Shown here: piece by piece, positions 23,753 to 32,448 of the stretch
How the letters are laid out: every line of letters begins with the position of its first letter
Position numbering within the stretch: the first letter of the stretch is position 1
Assembly (NCBI RefSeq): GCF_000337355.1
Contig: NZ_AOJH01000051.1
Coordinates: 1 to 42,978 of the forward strand
Source of the DNA: Halorubrum kocurii JCM 14978
GTDB lineage: Archaea; Halobacteriota; Halobacteria; Halobacteriales; Haloferacaceae
Length of the DNA stretch: 42,978 bases
Direction: 5' to 3'
Made by a program: the position numbers and the translations under genes
Notes under the pieces: generated by a model
What the model was told of the DNA's origin: nothing
Database searches by the model: none
Seen by the model: the letters and a program-made list of their open reading frames with translations, nothing else

Positions 23753-24853
23753 ATGTCCGTCCGCTCTCGATCGGTCGCGGTTGCCGCGCTCGCCCTGTTC
23801 GCGACGCTCGTCGCGCGGCCGGTCGCGGCCCACGTCGACTACGTCACCGAAGACACGGGAGACCCGCTCGACGCGGTGGCGTTCACCGTCGAAGTGCTGT
23901 CGGACCCGGTGAACGCCGCGGTGTTCACGGGCGGCGGACTCGCGACGGTCGCCGGGCTCGCCGTGTACCTCTGGGTGCGGCCGACGATCACCGACGTGGT
24001 CGTCCTCCGCGAGAAGCTCGTCGGGTACGGCGACCTCGTCCCGTGGATGCTGCGGCTCGCCATCGGGCTGCCCCTCGTCGGCGCCGGGTTTCAGGGGTAC
24101 CTCTTCGCGCCGACGCTCGCGTTCGACCCTGGTGCGAGCCCGTTCCTGCGGGTGTTGTTCATCGGGCTCGGCTTCTTCGTCCTCTTCGGGCTCGCGACGC
24201 GGATCGCCTCGGCGATCGGCCTGTTGACGTACGCCTGGGTCCTCCTCGCGGTCGACGCGACCGCCGTCATCGCGATGGAGTACGTCCCGGTGCTGATCGC
24301 CCTGCTGATCCTCGGCGGCGGGCGTCCGAGCGCCGACGACATGCTGCTCGCGGTCGCGAGCACGCCGGGGTCGTACTACGGTCGGATCGACCCCGTCCAC
24401 CACCTGAAGTCGTTCCTCGACGCGACCACGGCCCCGCTGCGCCGATACGTCCCGACGGTCCTCCGCGTTGGGATGGGCGTCACGTTCGTCTACCTCGGGC
24501 TCATCGAGAAGCTCGCTGACCCCGGCAGGGCGTTGCTCGTCGTCGAGAAGTACGACCTCACGTCGGTCGTCCCCGTCGACCCGGGGCTGTGGGTCGTCGG
24601 CGCCGGCGTGACGGAGATCGCGGTCGGGCTGGCGCTCATCGCCGGGTTCTTCACCCGCGGCGCGGCCGCGCTCTCGTTCGTGCTGTTCACCACGACGCTG
24701 TTCGGCCTCCCTGACGACCCCGTCCTCGCTCACGTCGCGCTGTTCGGCATGGCGTCGGCCGTCTTCACGCTCGGGTCCGGCCCGCTTTCGTTCGACCGCC
24801 TGGTCGGCCGTCCCGCGCTCGACGACGACGAGTCGGTCATCGCGGCCGACTGA
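23753..24853 (+). CDS. DoxX-family membrane protein
   Basis: A 366-aa integral membrane protein. A signal-like N-terminus (SVAVAALALFATLVARPVAA) precedes a short lumenal part. It then contains two DoxX-like four-helix modules: MLRLAIGLPLVGAGFQGYLF onward, and VLRVGMGVTFVYLGLIEKLA onward with GLWVVGAGVTEIAVGLALIA. DoxX-type proteins are linked to thiosulfate:quinone oxidoreductase subunits or to redox and membrane stress, but no partner enzyme is next to it. The start MSVRSRSVAV at 23753 is preferred because it gives a clean signal peptide; an ATG 8 codons upstream in frame is possible. Confidence 0.85.
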   Translation: MSVRSRSVAVAALALFATLVARPVAAHVDYVTEDTGDPLDAVAFTVEVLSDPVNAAVFTGGGLATVAGLAVYLWVRPTITDVVVLREKLVGYGDLVPWMLRLAIGLPLVGAGFQGYLFAPTLAFDPGASPFLRVLFIGLGFFVLFGLATRIASAIGLLTYAWVLLAVDATAVIAMEYVPVLIALLILGGGRPSADDMLLAVASTPGSYYGRIDPVHHLKSFLDATTAPLRRYVPTVLRVGMGVTFVYLGLIEKLADPGRALLVVEKYDLTSVVPVDPGLWVVGAGVTEIAVGLALIAGFFTRGAAALSFVLFTTTLFGLPDDPVLAHVALFGMASAVFTLGSGPLSFDRLVGRPALDDDESVIAAD

Positions 24854-24935
24854 GGGCTGCAGCCGGTGACACCTCGGTCGGTTCGCCGAGTGAGGCTCCG
24901 CAACCACTAAACGCGGCTCGTTCCTTGCTCCGGTA

Positions 24936-26432
24936 ATGGCCGACTGGACGGAAAAGTACCGCCCGAGCACGCTCTCGGAGGTCCGCGGCAACGACAAGGC
25001 CCGCGACGCGTTCGCGGAGTGGGCGCGCTCGTGGGACGACCATCACGAGGCCGTCGTCCTCCACGGGAGCCCGGGCGTCGGGAAGACGAGCGCGGCCCAC
25101 GCGCTCGCGAACGACATGGGGTGGGAGACGGTCGAGCTGAACGCCTCCGACCAGCGCACCGCCGACGTCATCGAGCGGTTCGCGGGGCGGGCCGCGCGCA
25201 ACGCCACCCTCGGGGGGAGCGCGGCGGGCGGCGGCGCGACCGGCGGCGACACGGCCTCTCGCCAGCTCGTGATCTTAGACGAGGCCGACAACATCCACGG
25301 CAACTACGACCGCGGCGGCGCCTCCGCCATCACGAAGCTGGTCAAGGAGTCGGGCCAGCCCATCGTCCTCATCGCCAACGACTACTACGACATGGCGCGG
25401 GGGCTCCGCAACGCCACCCAGGAGATCGAGTTCCGCGACGTCTCGGCGCGCTCCATCGTCCCGGTCCTCCGCGACGTCTGCCGCAAGGAGGGGATCGAGT
25501 TCGAGTCGGACGCGCTGGAGCGGATCGCGGAGCGCAACCGTGGCGACTTACGCGGCGCGATCAACGACCTGCAGGCCGCCACGGAGGGCCGTGACTCGGT
25601 CGCGGTCGAGGACGTGGTCACCGGTGACCGTGACAAGGCGCTCGGGCTGTTCCCGTTCCTCGACGCGGTCCTCAAAGAGGAGTCCGCTGAGGAGGCGCTG
25701 CAGTCGGCGTACGCGGTCGACGAGACGCCGGACGACCTGACGAAGTGGATCGAGAACAACGTCCTCGACGTGTACGAGCCGATGGAGGCGGTCCGCGCGT
25801 ACGACTTCCTCGCGAACGCCGACGTGTGGCTCGGACGCGTTCGAGCCACGCAGAACTACTCCTACTGGCGCTACGCCACCGACAACGCCGCGGCCGGGGT
25901 CGCCGCCGCGCGCGACGGGGAGAAGGGCGGGTGGACGCGCTACGGCCGCCCGCAGTTCTGGAGCTCCTCCGACGCGACCGCCGACGAGGTCGTCGGACGG
26001 ATCGCCGCCGAGAGCGGGTGTAGCGTCGCGACGGCGCGCCGCGAGGTGCTCCCGTTCCTGGAGGCGGTCACGCACCACTGCAAGCCCCGCGAGCTGACGG
26101 TCGCGATGGCGGCCGCCTACGACCTCGACGCGGCGGGCGTCGCGTTCGTCACCGGCTCCGGCGAGTCGACGAACAAGGTGGCGTCGGTCGTCGAGGACGC
26201 GCAGGCGCTCCGCGAGGAGCGGATGGAGGACCACGCCGAGGGCGCGTTCGCCGGCGGCCGCCGCGCGGCGGACGAGCCCGGTGCGTCGGCGGCTGACGAC
26301 GACACCGGCGGCGATGCCGACACCGGCGAAGCGACGGCCGGCGCCGAGCAGGACGGCGGAGACGACGACAACGGAGGCGAGGAAGACGACACCGACGACG
26401 ACGGACAGGCGGGACTGAGCGACTTCTTTTAA
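24936..26432 (+). CDS. rfcL: replication factor C large subunit
   Basis: A 498-aa AAA+ clamp-loader subunit that loads PCNA onto primed DNA together with the small subunit. It begins ADWTEKYRPSTLSEVRGND. Walker A is GSPGVGKTS at residues 44-52, Walker B is LVILDEADN, and further conserved stretches are IVLIANDYYDMARGLRN and ERNRGDLRGAINDLQAA. It ends in an acidic Gly/Asp-rich tail followed by QAGLSDFF, a perfect PIP box (QxxLxxFF) for PCNA binding. A Gly/Ala-rich insertion (around GGSAAGGGATGGD) follows the sensor of the P-loop domain. No intein is present. It is convergent with the histidine kinase gene 39 nt away. Confidence 0.96.
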   Translation: MADWTEKYRPSTLSEVRGNDKARDAFAEWARSWDDHHEAVVLHGSPGVGKTSAAHALANDMGWETVELNASDQRTADVIERFAGRAARNATLGGSAAGGGATGGDTASRQLVILDEADNIHGNYDRGGASAITKLVKESGQPIVLIANDYYDMARGLRNATQEIEFRDVSARSIVPVLRDVCRKEGIEFESDALERIAERNRGDLRGAINDLQAATEGRDSVAVEDVVTGDRDKALGLFPFLDAVLKEESAEEALQSAYAVDETPDDLTKWIENNVLDVYEPMEAVRAYDFLANADVWLGRVRATQNYSYWRYATDNAAAGVAAARDGEKGGWTRYGRPQFWSSSDATADEVVGRIAAESGCSVATARREVLPFLEAVTHHCKPRELTVAMAAAYDLDAAGVAFVTGSGESTNKVASVVEDAQALREERMEDHAEGAFAGGRRAADEPGASAADDDTGGDADTGEATAGAEQDGGDDDNGGEEDDTDDDGQAGLSDFF

Positions 26433-26471
26433 CCGGCGACCCCGGATCCGCCCGTGCGGGCGGCGCGGCGG

Positions 26472-27629
26472 TCACTCGCTCGGCGGCGATTCCGACCCGC
26501 CGGGAGAGTCGAAGCCGTCGGATCGGCGGGCGACGCCACCGGTCGGCGCGGCGTCGACGACGCCGGTCCCCTCGGCGTCGGAGAGGGCGACGCCGGTGAA
26601 CTCGAACCGGGCGCCGCCGGCCCGGCTCTCGGTGACCGACGCCTCCCAGCCGTGGGCCTCCGCGATGCGGTCGACGATCGCGAGCCCGAACCCCGTCCCG
26701 TCCCTGTCGGTCGAGTGACCCGGATCGAAGACGGCGTCGCGTTCCGACGGGTCGATCCCCGCACCGTCGTCGGCGACGTAGAACCCGTCGGGCAGCCGTC
26801 CGACGAACACCCGGAGCGACGGGTCGGTCTCGGAACGCGCGTCGGCTCCGCCGAACGTCTCGGGTTCGATGCCGTCGGCCGGTCCGCCGGCGTTCCGTTC
26901 GGCGGGCGCGACGGAGACCGCGTCCGGCGCCCCGTGTTCGACCGCGTTGCGGAAGAGGTTCTCCAACGCCTGTCGGAGTCGGCTCCGGTCGCACTCGACC
27001 GCCGGGAGGGGGTCGTCGACGACGAGGGCGACGCCTTCGGGGGCGCCCACCGTCCGCCAGGCGCGGTCGACCACGCTCCGGAGGTCGGTCGTCGACGTCT
27101 CCTCGACCGTTCGGCCCTCGCGAGCGAGCGCGAGGAGGTCAGAGATGAGGTCGTCCATGTAGCCGAGCGCGTCGTTGGCGCGGTCCAACCGCTCGGCGGC
27201 CTCCTCGCCCTCGAAATCCCGGGCCAGTTCGATGTTCCCCACGGCGACGGAGAGCGGGTTCCGCAGGTCGTGGGAGACGACGCTCGCGAACTCCTCGAGC
27301 CGCTCCCGCTGCTGTTCGAGCTGTTTGCGGCGCTGCACGCGGTCGTCGTCGGAGAAGAGGTAGCCGACCACGTCGCCGCTCTCGTCGCGCGCGCCGCGCT
27401 CGTGGACCCACTCGGACTCGCCGTCGACCGTGAGCCGGTACGTCACGTCGACCGCGCCCTCGTCGAGCGCCTTGCGGAGGCGGTCTCTGTCGTCCGGCTC
27501 GACGACCCGGAGCCAGTCGGACCGCGGCAGCGACTCAGCGTCCAGTTGCGACTCGCCGGCGGCCTCGACGACGAGTCGCGTCGGATCGCCGTCCGGTCGC
27601 CGGTACGCGACTCCCGGTCGACGCTCCAT
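26472..27629 (-). CDS. orphan PAS-like sensor histidine kinase
   Basis: A 385-aa soluble sensor kinase with no membrane segment. Residues 1-95 form a PAS-like fold (SDWLRVVEPDDRDRLRKAL, then VTYRLTVDGESEWVHERG). The H-box is SVVSHDLRNPLSVAVGNIEL with His120. The ATPase part has LENLFRNAVEHG (N box), VADDGAGIDPSERDAVF (G1) and DGTGFGLAIVDRIAEAHG (G2). The last 35 residues are disordered and carry a Pro/Ser-rich tail. No response regulator is next to it. A TATA box (TTTATAA, 27665-27671) lies 39 nt from the ATG and 27 nt from an in-frame GTG at 27641, so the true start may be that GTG (389 aa). Confidence 0.9.
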   Translation of the reverse strand: MERRPGVAYRRPDGDPTRLVVEAAGESQLDAESLPRSDWLRVVEPDDRDRLRKALDEGAVDVTYRLTVDGESEWVHERGARDESGDVVGYLFSDDDRVQRRKQLEQQRERLEEFASVVSHDLRNPLSVAVGNIELARDFEGEEAAERLDRANDALGYMDDLISDLLALAREGRTVEETSTTDLRSVVDRAWRTVGAPEGVALVVDDPLPAVECDRSRLRQALENLFRNAVEHGAPDAVSVAPAERNAGGPADGIEPETFGGADARSETDPSLRVFVGRLPDGFYVADDGAGIDPSERDAVFDPGHSTDRDGTGFGLAIVDRIAEAHGWEASVTESRAGGARFEFTGVALSDAEGTGVVDAAPTGGVARRSDGFDSPGGSESPPSE

Positions 27630-27664
27630 CGGATGCGTCACGTCAGACACACCTTTCTGTAGGA

Positions 27665-27671
27665 TTATAAA
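27665..27671 (-). promoter_or_regulatory. TATA box of the histidine kinase gene
   Basis: TTTATAA on the minus strand, 27 nt before the GTG at 27641. It decides between the GTG and the ATG at 27629 if the transcript is leaderless. Confidence 0.55.
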
Positions 27672-27846
27672 CCTTTCTCGCCTTTCATGTTCGTTACTGG
27701 TCCTACGGTTAGTCAATTTACATTGTACGGCGTAGAAACGCGTTAAACGAGGGCTTTCTGCCTGAAAACAAAACCCCCGGTCGATCTGCTCTGACATCGT
27801 GTCATGTTCGGATCACGTGTCTGACGCCGCGAGAGGCCGAACGCGG

Positions 27847-27853
27847 TTTTAAT
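27847..27853 (+). promoter_or_regulatory. TATA-like box of the zinc alcohol dehydrogenase gene
   Basis: TTTTAAT centred 27 nt before the ATG at 27877, in otherwise GC-rich sequence. Confidence 0.5.
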
Positions 27854-27876
27854 CCCCGCCGGGTCGTGGGCCCGGT

Positions 27877-28956
27877 ATGCGCGCGGCGATCCTCCGCGAG
27901 TACGGCGAACCGCTCGACGTCCGGGAGGTCCCAGAGCCGGAGCCCGGTCCCGACGGCGCAGCGGTCCGCGTGGCGGCCTGCGGCGTCTGCCGCAGCGACT
28001 GGCACGCGTGGGCCGGACACGGCGAGTGGGCCGGCGACCGCGTCCCCCGCGGACAGGTGCTCGGCCACGAGCCCGCCGGGGAGGTGGTCGCCGTCGGCGA
28101 CGCCGTCGATCGCTTCGCCCCGGGCGACCGGGTCGTCGTCCCCTTCTCGCTCGGCGACGGCACCTGCCCGCGCTGTCGCCGGGGACACGGGAACGTCTGC
28201 GACGACGGGCGGGCGCTCGGCTTCGAGCCCGACGCCCCCGGCGCGTTCGCCGAGCGCGTCGCCGTCCCCGACGCCGACTACAACCTTGTCGAGCGGCCGC
28301 CGTGGCTCGACGCGACCGCCGCGGCCGCGCTCGGCTGCCGGTACATGACGGCCTACCACGCCCTCACGGAGCGGGCCGGACTCGGCGGCGGCGAGTGGCT
28401 GGCCGTCCACGGCTGCGGCGGCGTCGGGCTCTCGGCGGTCCAGCTGGGCGACGCGCTCGGCGCCCGGACCGTGGCGGTCGACGTCGACGACGACGCGCTC
28501 TCGCTCGCTCGGGACTTGGGGGCCGACGAGGCCGTGAATCCGACCGACCTCGGTGGCGGTGAAACGGCGGTTCCGGACCGGATCCGGACCCTCACCGGCG
28601 GCGGGGCCGACGTCTCGGTCGACGCGCTTGGGATCGCCGAGACGTGCCGCAACTCGGTCCGGTCCGTGCGCCCCCGCGGGACCCACGTGCAGGTGGGGCT
28701 GACCACGGACGCGGAGCGCGGCGAGGTGTCGCTGCCGACCGACTGGATGACCCGCTGGGAGGTGTCGTTCGTCGGCTCCCGCGGGATGCCCCCGACCAGC
28801 TACGACGACCTGTTCGACCTGATCGAGGCGACCGACGTGGACCCAGCCGCACTGGTGAGCGACGAGCTGGCGCTCTCCGAGGTCTCGGAGCGGCTCGCCG
28901 CCATGGGCGAGTACGACGCTCGGGGCGTCGAGGTCGTCACCGATTTCCGGCGTTGA
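27877..28956 (+). CDS. zinc-dependent alcohol dehydrogenase
   Basis: A 359-aa MDR dehydrogenase. CGVCRSDWHAW (C38) and GHEPAGEV (H64, E65) are the catalytic-zinc ligands. The structural-zinc loop GDGTCPRCRRGHGNVC has three of the usual four Cys; the first is replaced by Asp. The Rossmann motif GCGGVGLSAVQLG sits near residue 170. It oxidises an alcohol, probably with NAD(P); the substrate is not evident. It is a single gene with its own TATA-like box, divergent from the histidine kinase and convergent with the amino-acid ABC operon 22 nt away. Confidence 0.9.
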   Translation: MRAAILREYGEPLDVREVPEPEPGPDGAAVRVAACGVCRSDWHAWAGHGEWAGDRVPRGQVLGHEPAGEVVAVGDAVDRFAPGDRVVVPFSLGDGTCPRCRRGHGNVCDDGRALGFEPDAPGAFAERVAVPDADYNLVERPPWLDATAAAALGCRYMTAYHALTERAGLGGGEWLAVHGCGGVGLSAVQLGDALGARTVAVDVDDDALSLARDLGADEAVNPTDLGGGETAVPDRIRTLTGGGADVSVDALGIAETCRNSVRSVRPRGTHVQVGLTTDAERGEVSLPTDWMTRWEVSFVGSRGMPPTSYDDLFDLIEATDVDPAALVSDELALSEVSERLAAMGEYDARGVEVVTDFRR

Positions 28957-28977
28957 GTCCCGTCGGAACCCGAGGCC

Positions 28978-29904
28978 TCACTCCTCGCGCTCGGCGCCGA
29001 GCCCGGGGATCGCGACGCGCTCCTCGACGCGGACCATCAGCTTCGACGCCGTGAGGACCAAGGCGAGGTACATGACCCCCGTCACGAGGAAGATCAGCGT
29101 GTACCGGAACGTCTCGGCGGCGATCTGGTCGGCCCGGTAGTACAGCTCGGGGACTGTGATGAACCCCGCCAGCGACGAGTACTTGATCAGGTAGACGAAC
29201 TCGTTGGTCCACGACGGGATCGCGTATCGGAGCCCCTGCGGAAGCACGACGTGGTAGATCGTCTCCAGCTTCGAGAGGCCGATCGCCCGGCCCGCGGTGA
29301 TCTGTCCCTCCTCGACGCTCTCTAAGGCGCCGCGGATGTACTCGGCCTGATACGCGGCCCCGTTGAGCGTGAACCCGAGGATCGCCACCCACACCACCTC
29401 CCGCGCGAACACCCCGGAGACCGCGTCGGGGACGTAGCTCGCGAGGTTGAGCCCGTAGTAGAGCACGAACAGCTGCGCCAGGAGGGGCGTCCCTCGCAGC
29501 AGCTCCGTGTACGCCAGCGAGACCCACGCCGAGAACCGACCGTACACGCGGGTCACAGCCAGCGGGACCGCTATCACGAACCCGAGCGCGAGGCTCACGC
29601 CGGTGATCACGACCGTGAGCCACGTCCCCCGGGCGAGATCCGGCGTCATCTCGACCACGAAACCGGCGTCGGCCGCGTAGGCGGCGAGGACCGGAATCCC
29701 GGCGAGCGTCGCCTCGACGGCCGCCGGCGGCACGAGCGGCTGTCCGACCGGCACGAGAACGCCGCCCAGCCACCGGTTGACCCAGCTCACGGCGAGCCAG
29801 CCCCAGAACAGCGCGCCGGCGGCGACGAGGAGGAGCCGGCCGACGGAGCGGTCGGACTCGGCCACGCGCTCCCGGACCGTCGCGGGTCTCGTCGCGCTCG
29901 CCAT
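28978..29904 (-). CDS. polar amino-acid ABC transporter permease (second)
   Basis: A 308-aa inner-membrane component. An N-terminal extension of about 100 residues includes one hydrophobic segment (LLLVAAGALFWGWLAVSW). The HisM/GlnP-type permease core follows: TWLTVVITGVSLALGFVIAV, ELLRGTPLLAQLFVLYYGLN, and the EAA loop AGRAIGLSKLETIYHVVLPQ that contacts the ATPase. The ATG overlaps the stop of the ATPase gene by one base. It lies last in the operon binding protein-permease-ATPase-permease and pairs with the permease at 30647. Confidence 0.92.
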   Translation of the reverse strand: MASATRPATVRERVAESDRSVGRLLLVAAGALFWGWLAVSWVNRWLGGVLVPVGQPLVPPAAVEATLAGIPVLAAYAADAGFVVEMTPDLARGTWLTVVITGVSLALGFVIAVPLAVTRVYGRFSAWVSLAYTELLRGTPLLAQLFVLYYGLNLASYVPDAVSGVFAREVVWVAILGFTLNGAAYQAEYIRGALESVEEGQITAGRAIGLSKLETIYHVVLPQGLRYAIPSWTNEFVYLIKYSSLAGFITVPELYYRADQIAAETFRYTLIFLVTGVMYLALVLTASKLMVRVEERVAIPGLGAEREE

Positions 29905-30650
29905 CAGTCGTGACTCGCGATCCGTTCGAGGAACCGGCCGGTCCGCTCCTCCTCGGGGCGTTCGAACAGCTGTTCGGGCGGCCCGCGCTCGACCACGCGG
30001 CCGTCGTCCAAGAAGACGATCTCGTCGGCGACCGCGCGGGCGAAGCTCATCTCGTGGGTGACGACGAGCATCGTCATCCCCTCGTCGACGAGCCCGTGCA
30101 TCACCTCCAGCACCTCGCCGATGAGCTCGGGGTCGAGCGCGCTCGTCGGCTCGTCGAACAGCATCAGCTTCGGCTCCATCGCCAGCGCGCGGGCGATGCC
30201 GACGCGCTGCTGTTGGCCGCCGGACAGCTCGGCGGGGTAGGAGTCGAGCTGGTCGGCGAGCCCGACGCGCTCCAGCTGGTCCTCGGCGCGCTCGCGGGCC
30301 TCCGTCTCCGAGAGGCCGAGCACGCGCCGCGGGCCGAGCGCGACGTTGCCGACCGCGGTGAGGTGCGCGAAGAGGTTGAACCCCTGGAACACCATCCCGA
30401 CCTCGCGCCGGAGCTCGTCGACGTCGAGGTCCGGCGAGAGCACCTCCTCGCCGTCCAGCAGGATCGACCCCTCCTGTGCCTCCGCGAGGCGGTTGACGCA
30501 CCGCAGCATGGTCGATTTTCCGGAGCCGGACGGCCCGATGAGGACGGTCACGTCGCCGCGGTCCATCTCGAAGGAGACGTCGTGGAGCACCTGCTCCTCG
30601 CCGTACCACTTCGAGACGTCCGTCACGCGGAGGAAGTCGTCGTCACTCAC
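29904..30650 (-). CDS. polar amino-acid ABC transporter ATP-binding protein (GlnQ-like)
   Basis: A 248-aa ATPase energising amino-acid import. Walker A is IGPSGSGKSTMLRCVNRL, the Q-loop is in VFQGFNLFAH, the signature is LSGGQQQRVGIARALA, Walker B is LMLFDEPTSALDP and the H-loop is VVTHEMSFARAVAD. The length and motifs match GlnQ/HisP. It overlaps the first permease by 4 nt and the second by 1 nt, so the three are translationally coupled. Confidence 0.95.
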   Translation of the reverse strand: MSDDDFLRVTDVSKWYGEEQVLHDVSFEMDRGDVTVLIGPSGSGKSTMLRCVNRLAEAQEGSILLDGEEVLSPDLDVDELRREVGMVFQGFNLFAHLTAVGNVALGPRRVLGLSETEARERAEDQLERVGLADQLDSYPAELSGGQQQRVGIARALAMEPKLMLFDEPTSALDPELIGEVLEVMHGLVDEGMTMLVVTHEMSFARAVADEIVFLDDGRVVERGPPEQLFERPEEERTGRFLERIASHD

Positions 30651-31444
30651 GTCGACTCCCCCTCCGGAATCGCGTAGTAGCTGCCGAGGCGGTCGAGCGC
30701 GCGGTTCGTCGTGAACGTGAGGACGAAGTAGATTGCACTGATGAAGAGGATGACTTCGAGCACCGCGGTCGTCTGCTCCGAGAACAGGTCGTATCCCCGA
30801 GTGAGCAGCTCCGCGAGCCCGATCGCGAACACGATGCTCGTGTCCTTCAACACGATGGTGAACTCGTTTTGAAAGCCCGGGATCGACCGGCGCAGGGCCT
30901 GCGGGACGACGACGTATCGGACCGCCTCGAACCGCGAGAGCCCGATCGAGCGACCCGCCTCCAGCTGACCGTCGTCGACGCTGGCGAGGGTCGCCCGGAA
31001 GATCTGCGACTGGTAGGCGGCGCTGCGCAGGCCGAGCCCTAAGATTCCGGCCGTCATCGCCGAGGAGATCGAGGCGACGCCGAGGTTGATCTGCGGCACC
31101 CCGACGACGAAGTACATCACGATGAGGATCACGACGATGGGCGTGCCGCGCAGCACGATGCCCGCGACGGTCACCGCCCGTTTGAGATACCCGTCGCCGT
31201 ACACCTCGACCGCGCCCGCCGGGAACCCGACGACGAAGCCGAGGAGGATCGACGCGACGGTGAGCCCGATGGTCAACAGGGCGCCGACGCCGAGGTAGTC
31301 GGCGTTCCTGAAGACGAACTCCCAGTCGACGGCGTCGCCGACGAACGCGGTCGAGAGCCCGGTCGGTGGGGCTCCGGCCGTCGCCCGGGCCGCGGCGCCG
31401 AGGCTCTCGACCGCCGCGAGCGCGAGCGTCCCCGCGACCGACAT
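30647..31444 (-). CDS. polar amino-acid ABC transporter permease (first)
   Basis: A 265-aa permease. The core includes GALLTIGLTVASILLGFVVG, VLRGTPIVVILIVMYFVVGV and the EAA loop EAGRSIGLSRFEAVRYVVVP, followed by FQNEFTIVLKDTSIVFAIGL. The N-terminal hydrophobic stretch (SVAGTLALAAVESLGAAARA) may be a signal anchor or first TM. It begins 1 nt after the binding-protein stop and overlaps the ATPase by 4 nt. Confidence 0.93.
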   Translation of the reverse strand: MSVAGTLALAAVESLGAAARATAGAPPTGLSTAFVGDAVDWEFVFRNADYLGVGALLTIGLTVASILLGFVVGFPAGAVEVYGDGYLKRAVTVAGIVLRGTPIVVILIVMYFVVGVPQINLGVASISSAMTAGILGLGLRSAAYQSQIFRATLASVDDGQLEAGRSIGLSRFEAVRYVVVPQALRRSIPGFQNEFTIVLKDTSIVFAIGLAELLTRGYDLFSEQTTAVLEVILFISAIYFVLTFTTNRALDRLGSYYAIPEGEST

Positions 31445-31445
31445 C

Positions 31446-32249
31446 CTACTCCTGCCCGAACCAGGTGGTGGTTATCTCCTCATACGTGCCGTCGTCGCGA
31501 ACCGTCGCGAGGCCGTCGTTGAGCGCCGTCTGGAGCTCCGACTCGCCCTGCCGGAGGCCGAAGCCGAACTCTTCGCCGGTCTCCTCGACGAACGCGATCT
31601 CGACGTCCCGGTTGGCGGCGAACGTCTCCGCGACGGGCGTGTCGATCACGACGGCGTCGATGTTCTCGTTTTCGAGGTCCTCGACCGCGAGAACGTAGCT
31701 CCCGTACGTGCGGTAGTCGTCCTCGGAGACGAGGCCGGGCTCGACGAGGTTCGACTCGACCTGCCCGGCCCCGGTGGTCCCGGACTGCGCGCCCACGTTG
31801 ACGCCTTCGAAGTCCTCCCACGCCCCGGGCTGGAAGCTGCCGCCCTCGCGCACGAGGATCGCCTGATCGGACTCCCAGTAGGGGTCGGAGAAGGCGATCG
31901 TCTCCAGGCGGTCCTCGTTGATCGTCATCGCGGCCGCGATCACGTCGATCTCCTCGTTCTGGGTGAGCGCGGGGATGAGCGAGTCGAACTCGAAGGTCTC
32001 CCACTCGGCGATCTCGTACTCGGTCTCGCCGACGACGGCCTCCAGCAGGTCGATGTCGAAGCCGATCAGCTCGCCGTCTTCCTGCATCTCGAACGGCGGG
32101 AAACCGGGCGCGGTCCCCGGGGTGATGGTGGTGTCGCTCCCGCCCCCGCCGAGACAGCCGGCGACTCCGGTCAGTCCGACTGCGCTCGACGCTCCGGTGA
32201 GCTTCAGGTACGTCCGACGGCTCATGTCGGTCTGCGTGCGGCGTGACAT
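31446..32249 (-). CDS. amino-acid ABC transporter substrate-binding lipoprotein (Tat)
   Basis: A 267-aa extracellular binding protein. MSRRTYLKLTGASSAVGLTG carries a twin-arginine (SRR) signal, and GVAGC is a lipobox, so export by Tat and lipid anchoring are likely. The mature part begins GGGGSDTTITPGTAPGFPPF. It has the family-3 binding-protein pattern, for example GFDIDLLEAVVGE and AAAMTINEDRLETIAFSDPY, and ends DDGTYEEITTTWFGQE. The start at 32249 was chosen because TTAAAAT lies 26 nt upstream (leaderless); a second Met at 32225 also gives a good Tat signal. It leads a four-gene transporter operon. Confidence 0.92.
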   Translation of the reverse strand: MSRRTQTDMSRRTYLKLTGASSAVGLTGVAGCLGGGGSDTTITPGTAPGFPPFEMQEDGELIGFDIDLLEAVVGETEYEIAEWETFEFDSLIPALTQNEEIDVIAAAMTINEDRLETIAFSDPYWESDQAILVREGGSFQPGAWEDFEGVNVGAQSGTTGAGQVESNLVEPGLVSEDDYRTYGSYVLAVEDLENENIDAVVIDTPVAETFAANRDVEIAFVEETGEEFGFGLRQGESELQTALNDGLATVRDDGTYEEITTTWFGQE

Positions 32250-32271
32250 ACCGGTGGGAGAACGGGAACCG

Positions 32272-32278
32272 ATTTTAA
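32272..32278 (-). promoter_or_regulatory. TATA box of the amino-acid ABC operon
   Basis: TTAAAAT on the minus strand, 26 nt before the ATG at 32249; this supports the longer start of the binding protein. Confidence 0.6.
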
Positions 32279-32448
32279 CCTTTCCTCCCCGGACGGGTCT
32301 TCGCGCCCGATTCGGCGGGTTCTTGATCGATCGGATCGGCACCTCACTGGTGATCGGCGGGGAACCGACCGCGATCCGACGGTCGAGAAGGCGGTCGGGC
32401 GGCGCAGTTCGGTCGCGGTGGCGGGGTTCAGACGACCCCAGAGCGAGC

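Noticed and set aside
23609-24997. 462-codon minus-strand frame opposite the DoxX gene
   Set aside because: Extremely Arg/Glu/Asp-rich, no recognisable domain; the opposite strand encodes a clear membrane protein.
26454-27662. 402-codon plus-strand frame opposite the histidine kinase
   Set aside because: Shadow of the kinase, whose H, N and G boxes are unmistakable.
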